Below the pieces are notes generated by a model. That model had not been told where the DNA came from and did not search any database. It saw only the letters and a list, made by a program, of their open reading frames with translations. This document shows, one piece after another, positions 1 to 8,345 of a DNA stretch of 64,000 nt. The first letter of the stretch is position 1. Every line of letters starts with the position of its first letter. The stretch is taken from positions 1 through 64,000 of the forward strand of contig UQUG01000003.1 of NCBI GenBank assembly GCA_900544205.1. The letters run 5' to 3'. The stretch is from an uncultured Collinsella sp. (GTDB lineage Bacteria; Actinomycetota; Coriobacteriia; Coriobacteriales; Coriobacteriaceae). Made by a program: the position numbers and the translations under genes.

Positions 1-535
1 TGCGCGGCGAGCCCGTATAGCGATCCTTTTGCACGCGCGGATGCACGATCAGCTCGGCAAGCGGCATACGACAGTAGAGATCGAGCACGCGCTCGTACTC
101 AGCATCGCTCTCAAGCCCCAGCCTGGTCTTTACCGACACCGGCAGTGGTGAGCGCTCGCACACGTCGCTCAAAAACACCTCGAGCTCATCCAGGTTGCGC
201 AAGAAACCCGAACCCTTGCCCTTGGCAACGACTGTTCCCGAGGGACATCCCAAGTTGAGGTTGACCTCGTGGTATCCCATGTCGGCGAGCACCTGTGCCG
301 CCCACACAAACTCATCCGCGTTCTTGGACATGAGCTGAGGCACCACGTTAAGCCCCTGGTTATTGGCAGGATCGACCTCCTTAAACGCCTTGCCGCCAAA
401 GCGATTGCCCACCCGCGGCGGCGGCAAAAACGGCGTGTAGTAGCAGTCGAGCGCACCAAAGCATTCTGCATGCACGCGGCGGAACACATGCCCGGTAATC
501 CCCTCCATGGGGGCCAGCGATAGAATCATCAACAT
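1..535 (-). CDS. dus: tRNA-dihydrouridine synthase, partial (C-terminus outside window)
   Basis: Reads in from the left edge on the minus strand; about 178 N-terminal residues are present. The start MLMILSLAPMEGIT is the usual Dus N-terminus (FMN-binding TIM barrel, first strand with APMxGxT). Further in, NLNLGCPSG carries the conserved NxGCP with the catalytic cysteine, and VSVKTRLG is the next barrel strand. The enzyme reduces uridine to dihydrouridine in tRNA with FMN and NADPH. Start 535 or 529 (both ATG, same frame) cannot be separated because the ribosome site (GAAAG) is weak. The reading frame is open to base 1, so the gene is cut only by the window. A palindromic repeat sits just upstream. 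Confidence 0.9.
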   Translation of the reverse strand, partial: MLMILSLAPMEGITGHVFRRVHAECFGALDCYYTPFLPPPRVGNRFGGKAFKEVDPANNQGLNVVPQLMSKNADEFVWAAQVLADMGYHEVNLNLGCPSGTVVAKGKGSGFLRNLDELEVFLSDVCERSPLPVSVKTRLGLESDAEYERVLDLYCRMPLAELIVHPRVQKDRYTGSPR

Positions 536-548
536 CAACTTTCAAATC

Positions 549-581
549 AATGTGACAAAGGGACCGTCCCTTTGTCACATT
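549..581. repeat. Palindromic intergenic repeat, TGTGACAAAGGGAC type, copy 1
   Basis: A perfect inverted repeat: arm TGTGACAAAGGGA, short centre, arm TCCCTTTGTCACA. A near-copy occurs at 8315-8345. Both are intergenic. It can fold on either strand, so terminator-like or REP-like roles are possible. The function is unknown. Confidence 0.75.
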
Positions 582-636
582 TGTACATCATTCGAGTGTT
601 TATTTTGGCACAGCGGCGCAGGCAATCCCATGCATG

Positions 637-792
637 TTATTCGTCCTTGGGCAGCGGCTTCATGCTCCAAAAGATGACGTTCATAATGATGACAATCACC
701 AGGACAACACCATTGGCCACCCAAAAGCCCATGTTGAGCCCAAGCCACTCCGTAGTCCCAAACAAATCGATCCAAATCTGAGCCCAGTTCAT
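637..792 (-). CDS. Small single-pass membrane protein downstream of mgtA (51 aa)
   Basis: Starts at ATG 792, where GAGAGGAG lies about 6 bases upstream; an ATG at 849 in the same frame has no comparable site. The 51-residue product begins MNWAQIWIDLFGTTEWLG, continues with a hydrophobic helix of about 22 residues (FWVANGVVLVIVIIMNVIFW) and ends in the short tail SMKPLPKDE. It follows mgtA by 28 bases on the same strand, so it is very likely co-transcribed. By analogy with small proteins that bind MgtA in enterobacteria it may stabilise or modulate the pump. That is inference from position and topology, not sequence similarity. Confidence 0.75.
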   Translation of the reverse strand: MNWAQIWIDLFGTTEWLGLNMGFWVANGVVLVIVIIMNVIFWSMKPLPKDE

Positions 793-820
793 GTAAACGC
801 TCCTCTCTACATCGAAGTCA

Positions 821-3589
821 CTACAGCAGCTCGCCGTAACGCTTGACATAGGCCTTCTTAAGGCTCGTCGCCAGCGCCATGTACAGCAAGATGCACGGAA
901 TCAGGAACAAGAAGTACTCGATGGGCAGTGCTCCCAGACCCAGCGTGGGGCCAAGCGGGCTAAACGGGATCAGCGTGAGCAGTGCAATGCCGGTCATCGT
1001 GAGCAGCATCACCGGAGCCGAGGCACGACTCTGGATAAACGGCAACTTGGGCGTGCGAATCATATGGATAACCAAAGTCTGGCTCCACATGGATTCGACG
1101 AACCAACCAGCCTGGAACAGCGCGATGTAGGCCAGCTGCATCTGCTCCAGCGCGGCACCCGAGTAGACGCTCGCCAGCTCGTTGAACAGTACACCGTGGC
1201 TCACAAACAGGGGGCAGAAGACAAAGTACATAAAGATGTAGGTCATAAAGTCGAAGATGGAGCTGGTGGGCCCAATCCAGATCATGAACCTGCCGACACT
1301 CGAGGCATCCCAGGCACGTGGCACGCGCAGGAACTCCTCGTCCACGTTGTCCCAGGGAATCGCCAGGCAGCTGCAGTCATAAATCAAATTGAGCAAGATC
1401 AGCTGAATGCTCATCATGGGCAAGAACGGCAGCAGGGCAGACGCGGCAAGTACGCTGAACATGTTGCCGAAGTTGGAGCTCGCGGTCATCTTGATGTACT
1501 TGATCATGTTGGCGTAGGTCTTACGCCCCTCGACGATGCCCTCCTCGAGCACCATCAGATCCTTCTCGAGCAAGATGATGTCGGCGGACTCCTTAGCAAC
1601 GTCGACGGCCGTGTCGACCGAGATGCCGATGTCAGACGACTTCATGGCTGAGGCGTCGTTGATACCGTCGCCCATATAGCCCACCACATGCCCGTTCGCA
1701 CGCAGGACGGAAACGACGCGCGACTTTTGGTCGGGCGTGAGCTTGGCGAAGACCTGCACATCCTCGGCCCGGCGAGCGAGCTCGGCGTCATCCATGTCAG
1801 CGATGTCACTGCCGAGCAACATGTTGTTGACCTGCAGCCCCACCTGTTTGCAGATGGTACGCGTAACCTTCTCGTTGTCGCCAGTCAGGATCTTGGTGGC
1901 AACGCCGTGATTGCGCAGCGCCTCGATCGCATCGGCCGTCGACTCTTTGGGCGGATCCAAAAAGGCCAGGTAGCCGATTAGGACCATGTCGCGCTCATCC
2001 TCGGCGCTAAAGGCACCGGCGGGTGACGGGTTGGACTTTTGAGCAATCGCCAGCACACGGAAACCGTCGTCATTAAGGTCGGAAACTGTCGCCAGAATGC
2101 GCTCGCGCACCTCGTCGTCCAGCACATGAACGCCGCCGTCGATCTCGGCATGCGAGCACACCGACAGCATTTCCTCGACCGCGCCCTTGGTAACCATCTG
2201 GGTCTTGCCGCTGCGATCGCGCACCACCGTGGTGAGGCGACGGCGCGTAAAGTCGAACGGCACCTCATCGACCTTCACGTAGGCCTCGGAAAGATCGGTG
2301 AGACTCGGGTCGTTTTGCTCCTCTTCCTCCGTGCACTTGATGATCGCCAGATCCATCAGATTCTTGTAGCCCGTCTGGAAATAGCTGTTGAGGTAGGCGT
2401 GGCGCAAAACGCGCGAATCCTCCTGGCCGTCGATGTTCCAGTGATACTCCAGCACCACCTGGTCCTGCGTAAGCGTGCCGGTCTTGTCGGTGCACAGCAC
2501 GTCCATCGCGCCAAAGTTTTGAATCGAGTTGAGGTTCTTAACGATCGTCTGCTTTTTACTCATGGCAACCGCGCCCTTGGCAAGGCACGTGGTAACGATC
2601 ATGGGCAGCATCTCGGGCGTCAGACCCACGGCAATGCTGATGGCGAACAGGCCGGCATCGAGCCAATTGCCCTTCGTGACGCCGTTGATCAAAAAGACAA
2701 ACGGAACCATTACCATCATAAAGCGGATGAGCACCCACGAGACGCTGTTGACGCCCTTGGAAAAGCTCGTCTCCGCAGCGTCGTCGGACAGGCTCGACGC
2801 CATGGAACCAAACAGGGTCTGCTCGCCCACGCTAAAGACGAGCGCCGTCGCGCTGCCCGATATCACGCTGCTGCCCATGAGGGCAATGTTCTCGAACGAC
2901 GTGGCCGAATCGGACTCGGTGCAGGTCGTGGGGACCTTCTCGACCGGCTCGCTCTCGCCCGTCAGGCTGGCCTGGCCCACAAAGAGGTCCTTGGCCTCGA
3001 TAATCCTCACGTCGGCGGGAATCATGTCACCGGCGGACAGATGCACGATGTCGCCGACCACCACGTCGTCGATGGGAATCTCGGTCCTGGGGACATCCTT
3101 GCGGGTGACCGTCACGGTGGTCGTGATCATGTCGAGCAGCTTTTCGGCCGCATTGCCGCTACGCGCTTCCTGGACATAGCGCAGCGTGCCCGAAAGAACC
3201 ACCATCGTGGTGATGATAATCACCGTCAGCGGGTCAAAGTCCTCCGGCGTGTTGCCCATCATCGACAACGCCGGGAATATCATGTCCGTCGTTGCCGAGA
3301 TAATGGCTAGGAAAAACAGGATTGCCGTAAAGGGATTGACGAATGCATCCGCGAGCTTGCGGACAAGCGACTTTTTCTTGCCGCGCGTGACCACGTTGCG
3401 TCCGTTATCGGCCTCGCTGTGCGCGACCTCGTCGCGGTCCAGACCACCCAGGTTCGAGCCCACCCAGGACATGGCGTCCATCAGCGGGATAGTTGCCGCA
3501 TGCTGGATGCGGCCCTCTGCACGATGCCTGATCAGTTCGTTTTGCGCCTGGACTGCAGATGGCGTATGGCGCATATTCAGCTTCTTCAA
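821..3589 (-). CDS. mgtA: Magnesium-translocating P-type ATPase (MgtA/MgtB family)
   Basis: A 922-residue P3B-type ATPase that imports Mg2+ at the cytoplasmic membrane. Visible in order: cytosolic N-terminus with [17 protein letters not shown], actuator-domain TGES (residues 210-213), the PEML motif of the transport helix (325-328), the phosphorylation motif DKTGTLT (Asp368), the hinge motif GDGINDA in the second half, and six C-terminal membrane helices. Length is normal for the family. The chosen start is TTG 3589, with GGAG 8 bases upstream; ATG 3574 would be the alternative. A hairpin lies about 165 bases upstream and a 51-residue membrane protein follows. A second, shorter paralogue lies upstream on the same strand. 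Confidence 0.95.
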   Translation of the reverse strand: MKKLNMRHTPSAVQAQNELIRHRAEGRIQHAATIPLMDAMSWVGSNLGGLDRDEVAHSEADNGRNVVTRGKKKSLVRKLADAFVNPFTAILFFLAIISATTDMIFPALSMMGNTPEDFDPLTVIIITTMVVLSGTLRYVQEARSGNAAEKLLDMITTTVTVTRKDVPRTEIPIDDVVVGDIVHLSAGDMIPADVRIIEAKDLFVGQASLTGESEPVEKVPTTCTESDSATSFENIALMGSSVISGSATALVFSVGEQTLFGSMASSLSDDAAETSFSKGVNSVSWVLIRFMMVMVPFVFLINGVTKGNWLDAGLFAISIAVGLTPEMLPMIVTTCLAKGAVAMSKKQTIVKNLNSIQNFGAMDVLCTDKTGTLTQDQVVLEYHWNIDGQEDSRVLRHAYLNSYFQTGYKNLMDLAIIKCTEEEEQNDPSLTDLSEAYVKVDEVPFDFTRRRLTTVVRDRSGKTQMVTKGAVEEMLSVCSHAEIDGGVHVLDDEVRERILATVSDLNDDGFRVLAIAQKSNPSPAGAFSAEDERDMVLIGYLAFLDPPKESTADAIEALRNHGVATKILTGDNEKVTRTICKQVGLQVNNMLLGSDIADMDDAELARRAEDVQVFAKLTPDQKSRVVSVLRANGHVVGYMGDGINDASAMKSSDIGISVDTAVDVAKESADIILLEKDLMVLEEGIVEGRKTYANMIKYIKMTASSNFGNMFSVLAASALLPFLPMMSIQLILLNLIYDCSCLAIPWDNVDEEFLRVPRAWDASSVGRFMIWIGPTSSIFDFMTYIFMYFVFCPLFVSHGVLFNELASVYSGAALEQMQLAYIALFQAGWFVESMWSQTLVIHMIRTPKLPFIQSRASAPVMLLTMTGIALLTLIPFSPLGPTLGLGALPIEYFLFLIPCILLYMALATSLKKAYVKRYGELL

Positions 3590-3753
3590 TTGCCTTGCTC
3601 CGTTCTGTCGATCGGATGCAGAGCCGTCTAGCCGCGACGCCCGCCATTAAGGTGGACCTGCGCCGGCAGACATCGCCCTGCCTTGCTGGTACTGTCACTG
3701 CCGCTCACGGTCCTCACCTTCCCTTCGCGTCTGCGACTGTCCTTAGAATAGAA

Positions 3754-3793
3754 AAGCCGCAAGACCGGGCACATGGCTGGTTTCTTGCGGCTT
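3754..3793 (-). terminator. Hairpin terminator or leader hairpin between the wHTH gene and mgtA
   Basis: Arms AAGCCGCAAGA (3754-3764) and TCTTGCGGCTT (3783-3793) form an 11-bp stem; on the minus strand it is followed by TTCTATTCT. It ends transcription of the upstream ATPase/wHTH pair or acts as an attenuator in the mgtA leader. The sequence alone does not decide. Confidence 0.6.
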
Positions 3794-3859
3794 TCTTGCG
3801 ATTTGGCAAGGATTGTCAGAGTGGCTTTTGGGGTCGATAGAAGCGGACGATTCAACGCG

Positions 3860-4342
3860 TTACTCGGCTATTTTATAGCCCACACCCCAAACAGTTAGCA
3901 GGTACCGGGGATTGTCGGGCTCGGGTTCAATCTTCTTTCGGATCTTGCGGACAAAGGCCATGATGTTACTGTCATCGAGCAGATATTCGTCTTGCCATAC
4001 AGCGCGATAGATTTCCTCTTTGCTAAAGACTGTGCCCCGGTTGCTCGCCAAAAAGGCCAGGATATCGAATTCTTTGGGCGTGAGCGAAACGGGCGCGCCC
4101 GACACTTTAACGGTGCGCGAAGCCAGATCGATGGAAAGATCGCCGATAACGATGGGCTCCGCAGCGGCACTTGTCTGCGAGCCGGCAACTGTCAGTTCTA
4201 TGGCGGTCAGCCCGCCCGATGCGATATCGGCAAACACGGGTGCAAGTTCGAGAGCGGCGGCGCTACCGGACGAGAACAGCGCGTTGCTGAGCTCGGCGGC
4301 CTCTGCCGGCGTAATCGCTATGTTGGTTCTGTTGGTACGCAT
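3860..4342 (-). CDS. Winged-helix DNA-binding protein (OmpR/PhoB type) without receiver domain
   Basis: 160 residues. The C-terminal 95 or so form an OmpR-type winged helix: SLTPKEFDILAFLASNRG, then FSKEEIYRAVW, then NIMAFVRKIRKKIE and GVGYKI. The first 65 residues (TPAEAAELSNALF...) do not contain the phospho-acceptor pattern of a receiver and I do not recognise them. ATG 4342 has AGGGCGG just upstream. It follows the short Mg2+ ATPase by 9 bases and precedes mgtA, so it probably regulates this magnesium locus. The input signal is unknown; a one-component regulator or an orphan fusion is likely. Confidence 0.8.
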   Translation of the reverse strand: MRTNRTNIAITPAEAAELSNALFSSGSAAALELAPVFADIASGGLTAIELTVAGSQTSAAAEPIVIGDLSIDLASRTVKVSGAPVSLTPKEFDILAFLASNRGTVFSKEEIYRAVWQDEYLLDDSNIMAFVRKIRKKIEPEPDNPRYLLTVWGVGYKIAE

Positions 4343-4351
4343 AGAACCGCC

Positions 4352-6796
4352 CTAGAACAGACTGCTCGAGCGGGACAGGTAAACCCGCTTGATCGTCGAA
4401 ACAACAACAAGATACAACACGCTCAGCAGTGCAACGATGCCCAGATACCACATGGGCAGCGTGACAAGGCCGAGCAGTTGCGCGGCAGGACTCAGCGCGA
4501 GAAGGGCCGAGGCGATAAGCATGGTGGCGACCATTATCACGAGCGGACGACACGGCCGGTCCCCGTCGCGAACGTTCCGCGCTCGCAAGACGAGGAGCAC
4601 GAGCGATTCGGTCCAAGCGCACTCCAGTAACCATCCGGTCTGGAAGGTCGCGATAAAGGCCGCCTGGCCCGCAGCACTCAACGTGACAAAGGACCCACCG
4701 CACACCGCGGGGCAAACGCCCTGGAGTAAAATGGCAAACGTGATGATGTCAAACGCCGAACTCGCGAAGCCAAAGTGAAGCATAAAGCTGCCGAGGCCCT
4801 TGCCCGACCATGCCTTGGGACGGGCGATCTCCGCATCGTCGACGTTATCCCACGAGAGCGCCAGGCAGGTGGCGTCATAGCACAGGTTGAGCAAAAGCAG
4901 CTGAGCGGCGGTTGCCGGCAAAAACGGCAGGAAGATACTCGAGGCGGCAACCGAGCAGATATTGCCAAAGTTGGAACTCGACGCGATGCGAATGTACTTG
5001 GAAGCGTTGGCGAACGAAGTCCTGCCTTCGCTGACGCCCTCGGCGACCACGCCCAGGCCGCGCTCGAGCAGTACCAGATCGGCAACCTTTTTGGATTCCG
5101 CTGCCGCCGAGTCCACAACGATGCCGACATCTGCCGACGTAAGCGCCGGCACATCGTTCACACCATCGCCGATATAGCCGACCGTATGGCCAGAAAGTCG
5201 AATGAGACTGACAACATGAGCCTTTTGCGCGGGCGTGAGCTCGGCAAACACACGAGTACGCCCCACGCGAACAAGCGCCTCGGACTCCTCCATGGCATCG
5301 AGCATGCTGCCGGTGATAACGCTATCGGCAGGAATGCCCAGGCGCGAACAGGTTGACCGGGCAACCGAAGCCGAGTCGCCGGTAAGCACGCGCACCTCAA
5401 CGGAAAGGTCGGACAGCGCGCGCACGGCGGCGCGAGCGCTTGCCTTGGGCCGATCGAAAAAGCCCAAAAAGCCGCAGAGCACCAGGTCACCCCAGTCCGA
5501 AGACGTTGTGCTGTAGGCAACGGCGAGGACCTTGATGCCGTCGGCACGCATGTCCTCGGCAACCTCATAGGCGCTCTGGCGGCCCGCGGCGTCCATGGGG
5601 ACGAGTTCCCCTTTAAAGTTGGCCCAGGCACAACGAGCGCAAACACTCTCGACCTCGCCCTTTACGATGGTCAAGTGATTGCCAGGGCGAGTCTGCAGCC
5701 CCAGGCAACCAAGCGCCCCAGGCATGGCATCGAGCTTAACACCCGAAGCCTTGGTGACGTGGTCGAAAGGATCAGATGCGTGCAGGGTAAATGCGCCTGC
5801 GAGGTCTTTGGCGGCGAGACGCAACTCGGGCGCGGCGCACGCGTCGGCAATGGCCCGGTTGAGCTGGTTGGCGGCCGCCCCCTGGCTCGTACTCTCCAAA
5901 TACGCCAGGTTGAGCGTTTGCTCGCTTTCGTTGCCCAGGATATCGGTATAGTACTCGAGCACCGCGGCGTCCTCGGTGAGCGTGCCCGTCTTGTCCACGC
6001 ACACCACGTCCATGGAGCCCAGTGATTCCATGGCGTCAACGTTTTTAACAATGACCTGTTTGTTCTTAAGGCGATGCGCGCTGCCCGAAAGGCACACGCT
6101 TGTGACGACTGGCAGCATCTCGGGGACCAGGCCAACGGCCGTGCCCAGGGCAAACAGCAGGGCCTGCGGCCAGTCGCCCAGCACAAAACCTCGAATCATA
6201 ATGACAAACGGCAGCACGATGAGCATGCACCTCACCAGGGCGGCACAGATGCTCCTGGCACCAGCGCCAAACTGCGTGCCTAGCCGAGCGCGCCGCGGCG
6301 ATGTGGGCGGCTCCTCGGCAACGCGAGCGTGAACGGTTGCCGAAGCCTTTCCGTCAATGATGGTCGTTCCAGCACGGACGGCCTCCCCTTCTCGCTTGAC
6401 GGTCTGACCGCTCTCGCCCGTAAGCGACGATTCGGAGACAAGGATGTGGTCGCCCTTGGCAAGGACCGCATCGACCGGGCAGAGCATACCGGCATACAGG
6501 CGAATCACATCGCCAGGCACGAGCTGGTCGGAATCGACTTGAATCCAGCAAGCGTCGACACGTTTCCAAACGGCCGCATGGTTCGCCTTAAACATGTGCC
6601 GGTCGAAGCTGCGCTTGGCTTCGTTTTCGTAGAACAGGCGCACCAGGCCGCCGACCAGCCACATCAAAAACAGCACGGCAGGTGCGAACACTCCTGTCTG
6701 GCCTTGCGCCTGCGGTACGACGTCGACCAAAAAGGCCAAGCCGGCAAGTGCAAGCAGCAGCGACGAAAACGGATTAAAGAACGATTTTTTAATCAT
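4352..6796 (-). CDS. MgtA-like P-type ATPase, N-terminally short paralogue
   Basis: 814 residues, a P-type ATPase closest to the MgtA group. It shows TGES (126-129), PEML (about 225-228), DKTGTLT (Asp268) and GDGVNDVPALTSADVG. It is about 100 residues shorter than mgtA at the N-terminus: the first helix begins almost at the start (FFNPFSSLLLALAGL), so the usual cytosolic N-terminal domain is missing. ATG 6796 has AGAGG at a good distance and no upstream extension is visible, so this looks native and not a truncation. The start lies inside a hairpin (6795-6824). Substrate is probably Mg2+, but another divalent ion cannot be excluded. Confidence 0.9.
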   Translation of the reverse strand: MIKKSFFNPFSSLLLALAGLAFLVDVVPQAQGQTGVFAPAVLFLMWLVGGLVRLFYENEAKRSFDRHMFKANHAAVWKRVDACWIQVDSDQLVPGDVIRLYAGMLCPVDAVLAKGDHILVSESSLTGESGQTVKREGEAVRAGTTIIDGKASATVHARVAEEPPTSPRRARLGTQFGAGARSICAALVRCMLIVLPFVIMIRGFVLGDWPQALLFALGTAVGLVPEMLPVVTSVCLSGSAHRLKNKQVIVKNVDAMESLGSMDVVCVDKTGTLTEDAAVLEYYTDILGNESEQTLNLAYLESTSQGAAANQLNRAIADACAAPELRLAAKDLAGAFTLHASDPFDHVTKASGVKLDAMPGALGCLGLQTRPGNHLTIVKGEVESVCARCAWANFKGELVPMDAAGRQSAYEVAEDMRADGIKVLAVAYSTTSSDWGDLVLCGFLGFFDRPKASARAAVRALSDLSVEVRVLTGDSASVARSTCSRLGIPADSVITGSMLDAMEESEALVRVGRTRVFAELTPAQKAHVVSLIRLSGHTVGYIGDGVNDVPALTSADVGIVVDSAAAESKKVADLVLLERGLGVVAEGVSEGRTSFANASKYIRIASSSNFGNICSVAASSIFLPFLPATAAQLLLLNLCYDATCLALSWDNVDDAEIARPKAWSGKGLGSFMLHFGFASSAFDIITFAILLQGVCPAVCGGSFVTLSAAGQAAFIATFQTGWLLECAWTESLVLLVLRARNVRDGDRPCRPLVIMVATMLIASALLALSPAAQLLGLVTLPMWYLGIVALLSVLYLVVVSTIKRVYLSRSSSLF

Positions 6797-6824
6797 CGAA
6801 GCCTCTTTCTAGCATGGCTTCGAT
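6795..6824 (-). promoter_or_regulatory. Hairpin masking the ribosome site and start codon of the short Mg2+ ATPase
   Basis: On the minus strand ATCGAAGCC, a 12-base loop holding AGA, then GGCTTCGAT: a perfect 9-bp stem. It includes the last two bases of the AGAGG ribosome site and the A and T of the ATG. Such a structure would hold translation off until opened. Confidence 0.55.
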
Positions 6825-6940
6825 TGTATCCGAGGCGTATACCAGCATCCCCGCCCCAGACCTTGCGACTTCCTTGCTTTTACGCGTGACAAAGTTTTGC
6901 TATTGCTCACTTGCGCCGCACTTGGGATGCAGGGTAAACA

Positions 6941-7096
6941 GTGAAGGAGCTGCAGAGCAGGCCTACGCTCCAGTTGCCGCTCAAAAACGCCGTGACCGCG
7001 TCGCAGATATCCTTGCTCGCGCTCATCTTGGTTGGGGACATCGGCCTTCTGCTCATTGCGGTGAGTATCTTGCTCTATGCTCTTATCCAACGCTAG
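6941..7096 (+). CDS. Possible 51-aa single-pass membrane micro-protein
   Basis: GTG 6941 preceded by AGGG at 6 bases; product begins VKELQSRPTLQLPLKN and has one hydrophobic segment (ISLLALILVGDIGLLLIAV) close to the C-terminus, stop at 7094. It lies between the divergent short Mg2+ ATPase gene and the membrane protein at 7153. Just upstream (about 6885-6940) the other frame encodes FCYCSLAPHLG, which resembles FCYCTLAPRFG inside the 7153 gene, so the region may be a decayed duplicate. A real micro-protein is possible but unproven. Confidence 0.3.
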   Translation: MKELQSRPTLQLPLKNAVTASQISLLALILVGDIGLLLIAVSILLYALIQR

Positions 7097-7152
7097 CCCA
7101 GACTGACGCGCCCCGCGCGCCGCAACGACCGCCACGACACCAAGGACCGGCA

Positions 7153-8286
7153 ATGGCTACACTTTCCGAACAAGAACGCAAGCGCATCCGGCGATACTGC
7201 ATCTACCCCAAGATTGCCGGTGCGGCGCTTGCCATGGCATTCGTGCTGCCATTTTTGATCATTCCCTTCGAAATGATTGACGACATCGTCTTTCATCACG
7301 AAGGCTTCCAAGAGACGGGTATGATGACCGCCCTGGTGCTCACCGCCATCGAGCTCGTCATATTCTGCTACTGCACGCTCGCGCCACGCTTTGGTATGCG
7401 CGGCAAGCAGTGGAAGAAAATGCAGCGCCGACTCGTCGTCGAGCAGACCGAGAAAGACCGCTCGGCACAAATCGCAGGCGTTGTCGGTACGCAGGCCGCC
7501 GCGCGCTTACTCAAGAACAGCGACAACGAGACCGCACGCAATCTGGGCAGCGCGGCAGAAGTCGCCGCTGCCGTAGGCGCCGTTGCCACCGCAGCAGACG
7601 TGCTTACCGAGAGCTTCGCTAACGCAAAGGCCATGGCGGAGGCCTGCGGCTTGCCTATCCCCCGTGCAAAAAAGTGGATCATCGCGCTTGTGGCGCTACC
7701 CCTCGCAATCGTATGCGGTGCCTATATCCCGCAGCTGGCGCAGGGAAACACCGAGATGCAGGAGAACGCCGCGGCCGCGGCCGAGCAGATCGCCATCGCC
7801 CGCAAGACGTTAGAGCCCGCATGCGAGTACGTGTCTGCCGATGACCCTTACGAGCGATATCAAGATTACGGCTATCACGTCCGCGGCTACTTGCACGACG
7901 GCGACTCCGATACCCAGAAGACCTATACGTACCTGGATTTCGACAACAAGGGAACGCTCAAGGAAGTGAGTTACGTAGCAGAAATCGACCCCGATGCGAG
8001 CCTTGAGGACAACCTCGCCCGCATCGAGCTCGACTTTGACGAGCTTTCCTCTGTCGTCCAAACCGCAGACGTCAAGACCGTGAGCCCCGAGCTCCTAGCA
8101 CCGCAAAAGCTCCCCGAAGAGTTTAGGCAGGCTTTCTTGAACGGTTCGCTCTACGAGAGAATCTCCATCAGGACGAGCGACGACCCCGTCAAAGCGTATT
8201 ACTCGTTTGACACGGATCCCGAGGACGAGTTTGACGAGTACACCCATCCAAGCATCCGTATCACGTTGATGGGTAAAACGAGCTAG
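7153..8286 (+). CDS. Membrane protein of unknown function (377 aa)
   Basis: The frame is open from 6814, but ATG 7153 (MATLSEQERKRIRR) is chosen: AAGGA lies 8 bases upstream, and the upstream part has no membrane or domain character. Residues about 17-40 and 58-80 form two helices; a cytosolic helical, Ala-rich section follows (TARNLGSAAEVAAAVGAV), then a third helix near 180 (WIIALVALPLAIVCGAYI) and an acidic extracytoplasmic C-terminal half rich in Asp, Tyr and Thr. I do not recognise a family. It converges with the ABC transporter gene and a palindrome separates them. Confidence 0.75.
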   Translation: MATLSEQERKRIRRYCIYPKIAGAALAMAFVLPFLIIPFEMIDDIVFHHEGFQETGMMTALVLTAIELVIFCYCTLAPRFGMRGKQWKKMQRRLVVEQTEKDRSAQIAGVVGTQAAARLLKNSDNETARNLGSAAEVAAAVGAVATAADVLTESFANAKAMAEACGLPIPRAKKWIIALVALPLAIVCGAYIPQLAQGNTEMQENAAAAAEQIAIARKTLEPACEYVSADDPYERYQDYGYHVRGYLHDGDSDTQKTYTYLDFDNKGTLKEVSYVAEIDPDASLEDNLARIELDFDELSSVVQTADVKTVSPELLAPQKLPEEFRQAFLNGSLYERISIRTSDDPVKAYYSFDTDPEDEFDEYTHPSIRITLMGKTS

Positions 8287-8314
8287 GCGCAGGAGGGGGG
8301 CTGCCCCTTCCCCC

Positions 8315-8345
8315 ATGTGGCAAAGGGACAGCCCCTTTGTCACAT
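8315..8345. repeat. Palindromic intergenic repeat, TGTGACAAAGGGAC type, copy 2
   Basis: Near-perfect inverted repeat, left arm ATGTGGCAAAGGG, right arm CCCTTTGTCACAT, lying between two convergent genes and touching the stop codon of the ABC transporter. It probably serves as a bidirectional terminator here. Same family as 549-581. Confidence 0.75.

Noticed and set aside
2039..3310. 423-codon plus-strand frame opposite mgtA
   Set aside because: Antisense shadow of a clear P-type ATPase; composition is His/Arg/Asp-rich as expected from GC third positions, with no domain or ribosome site.
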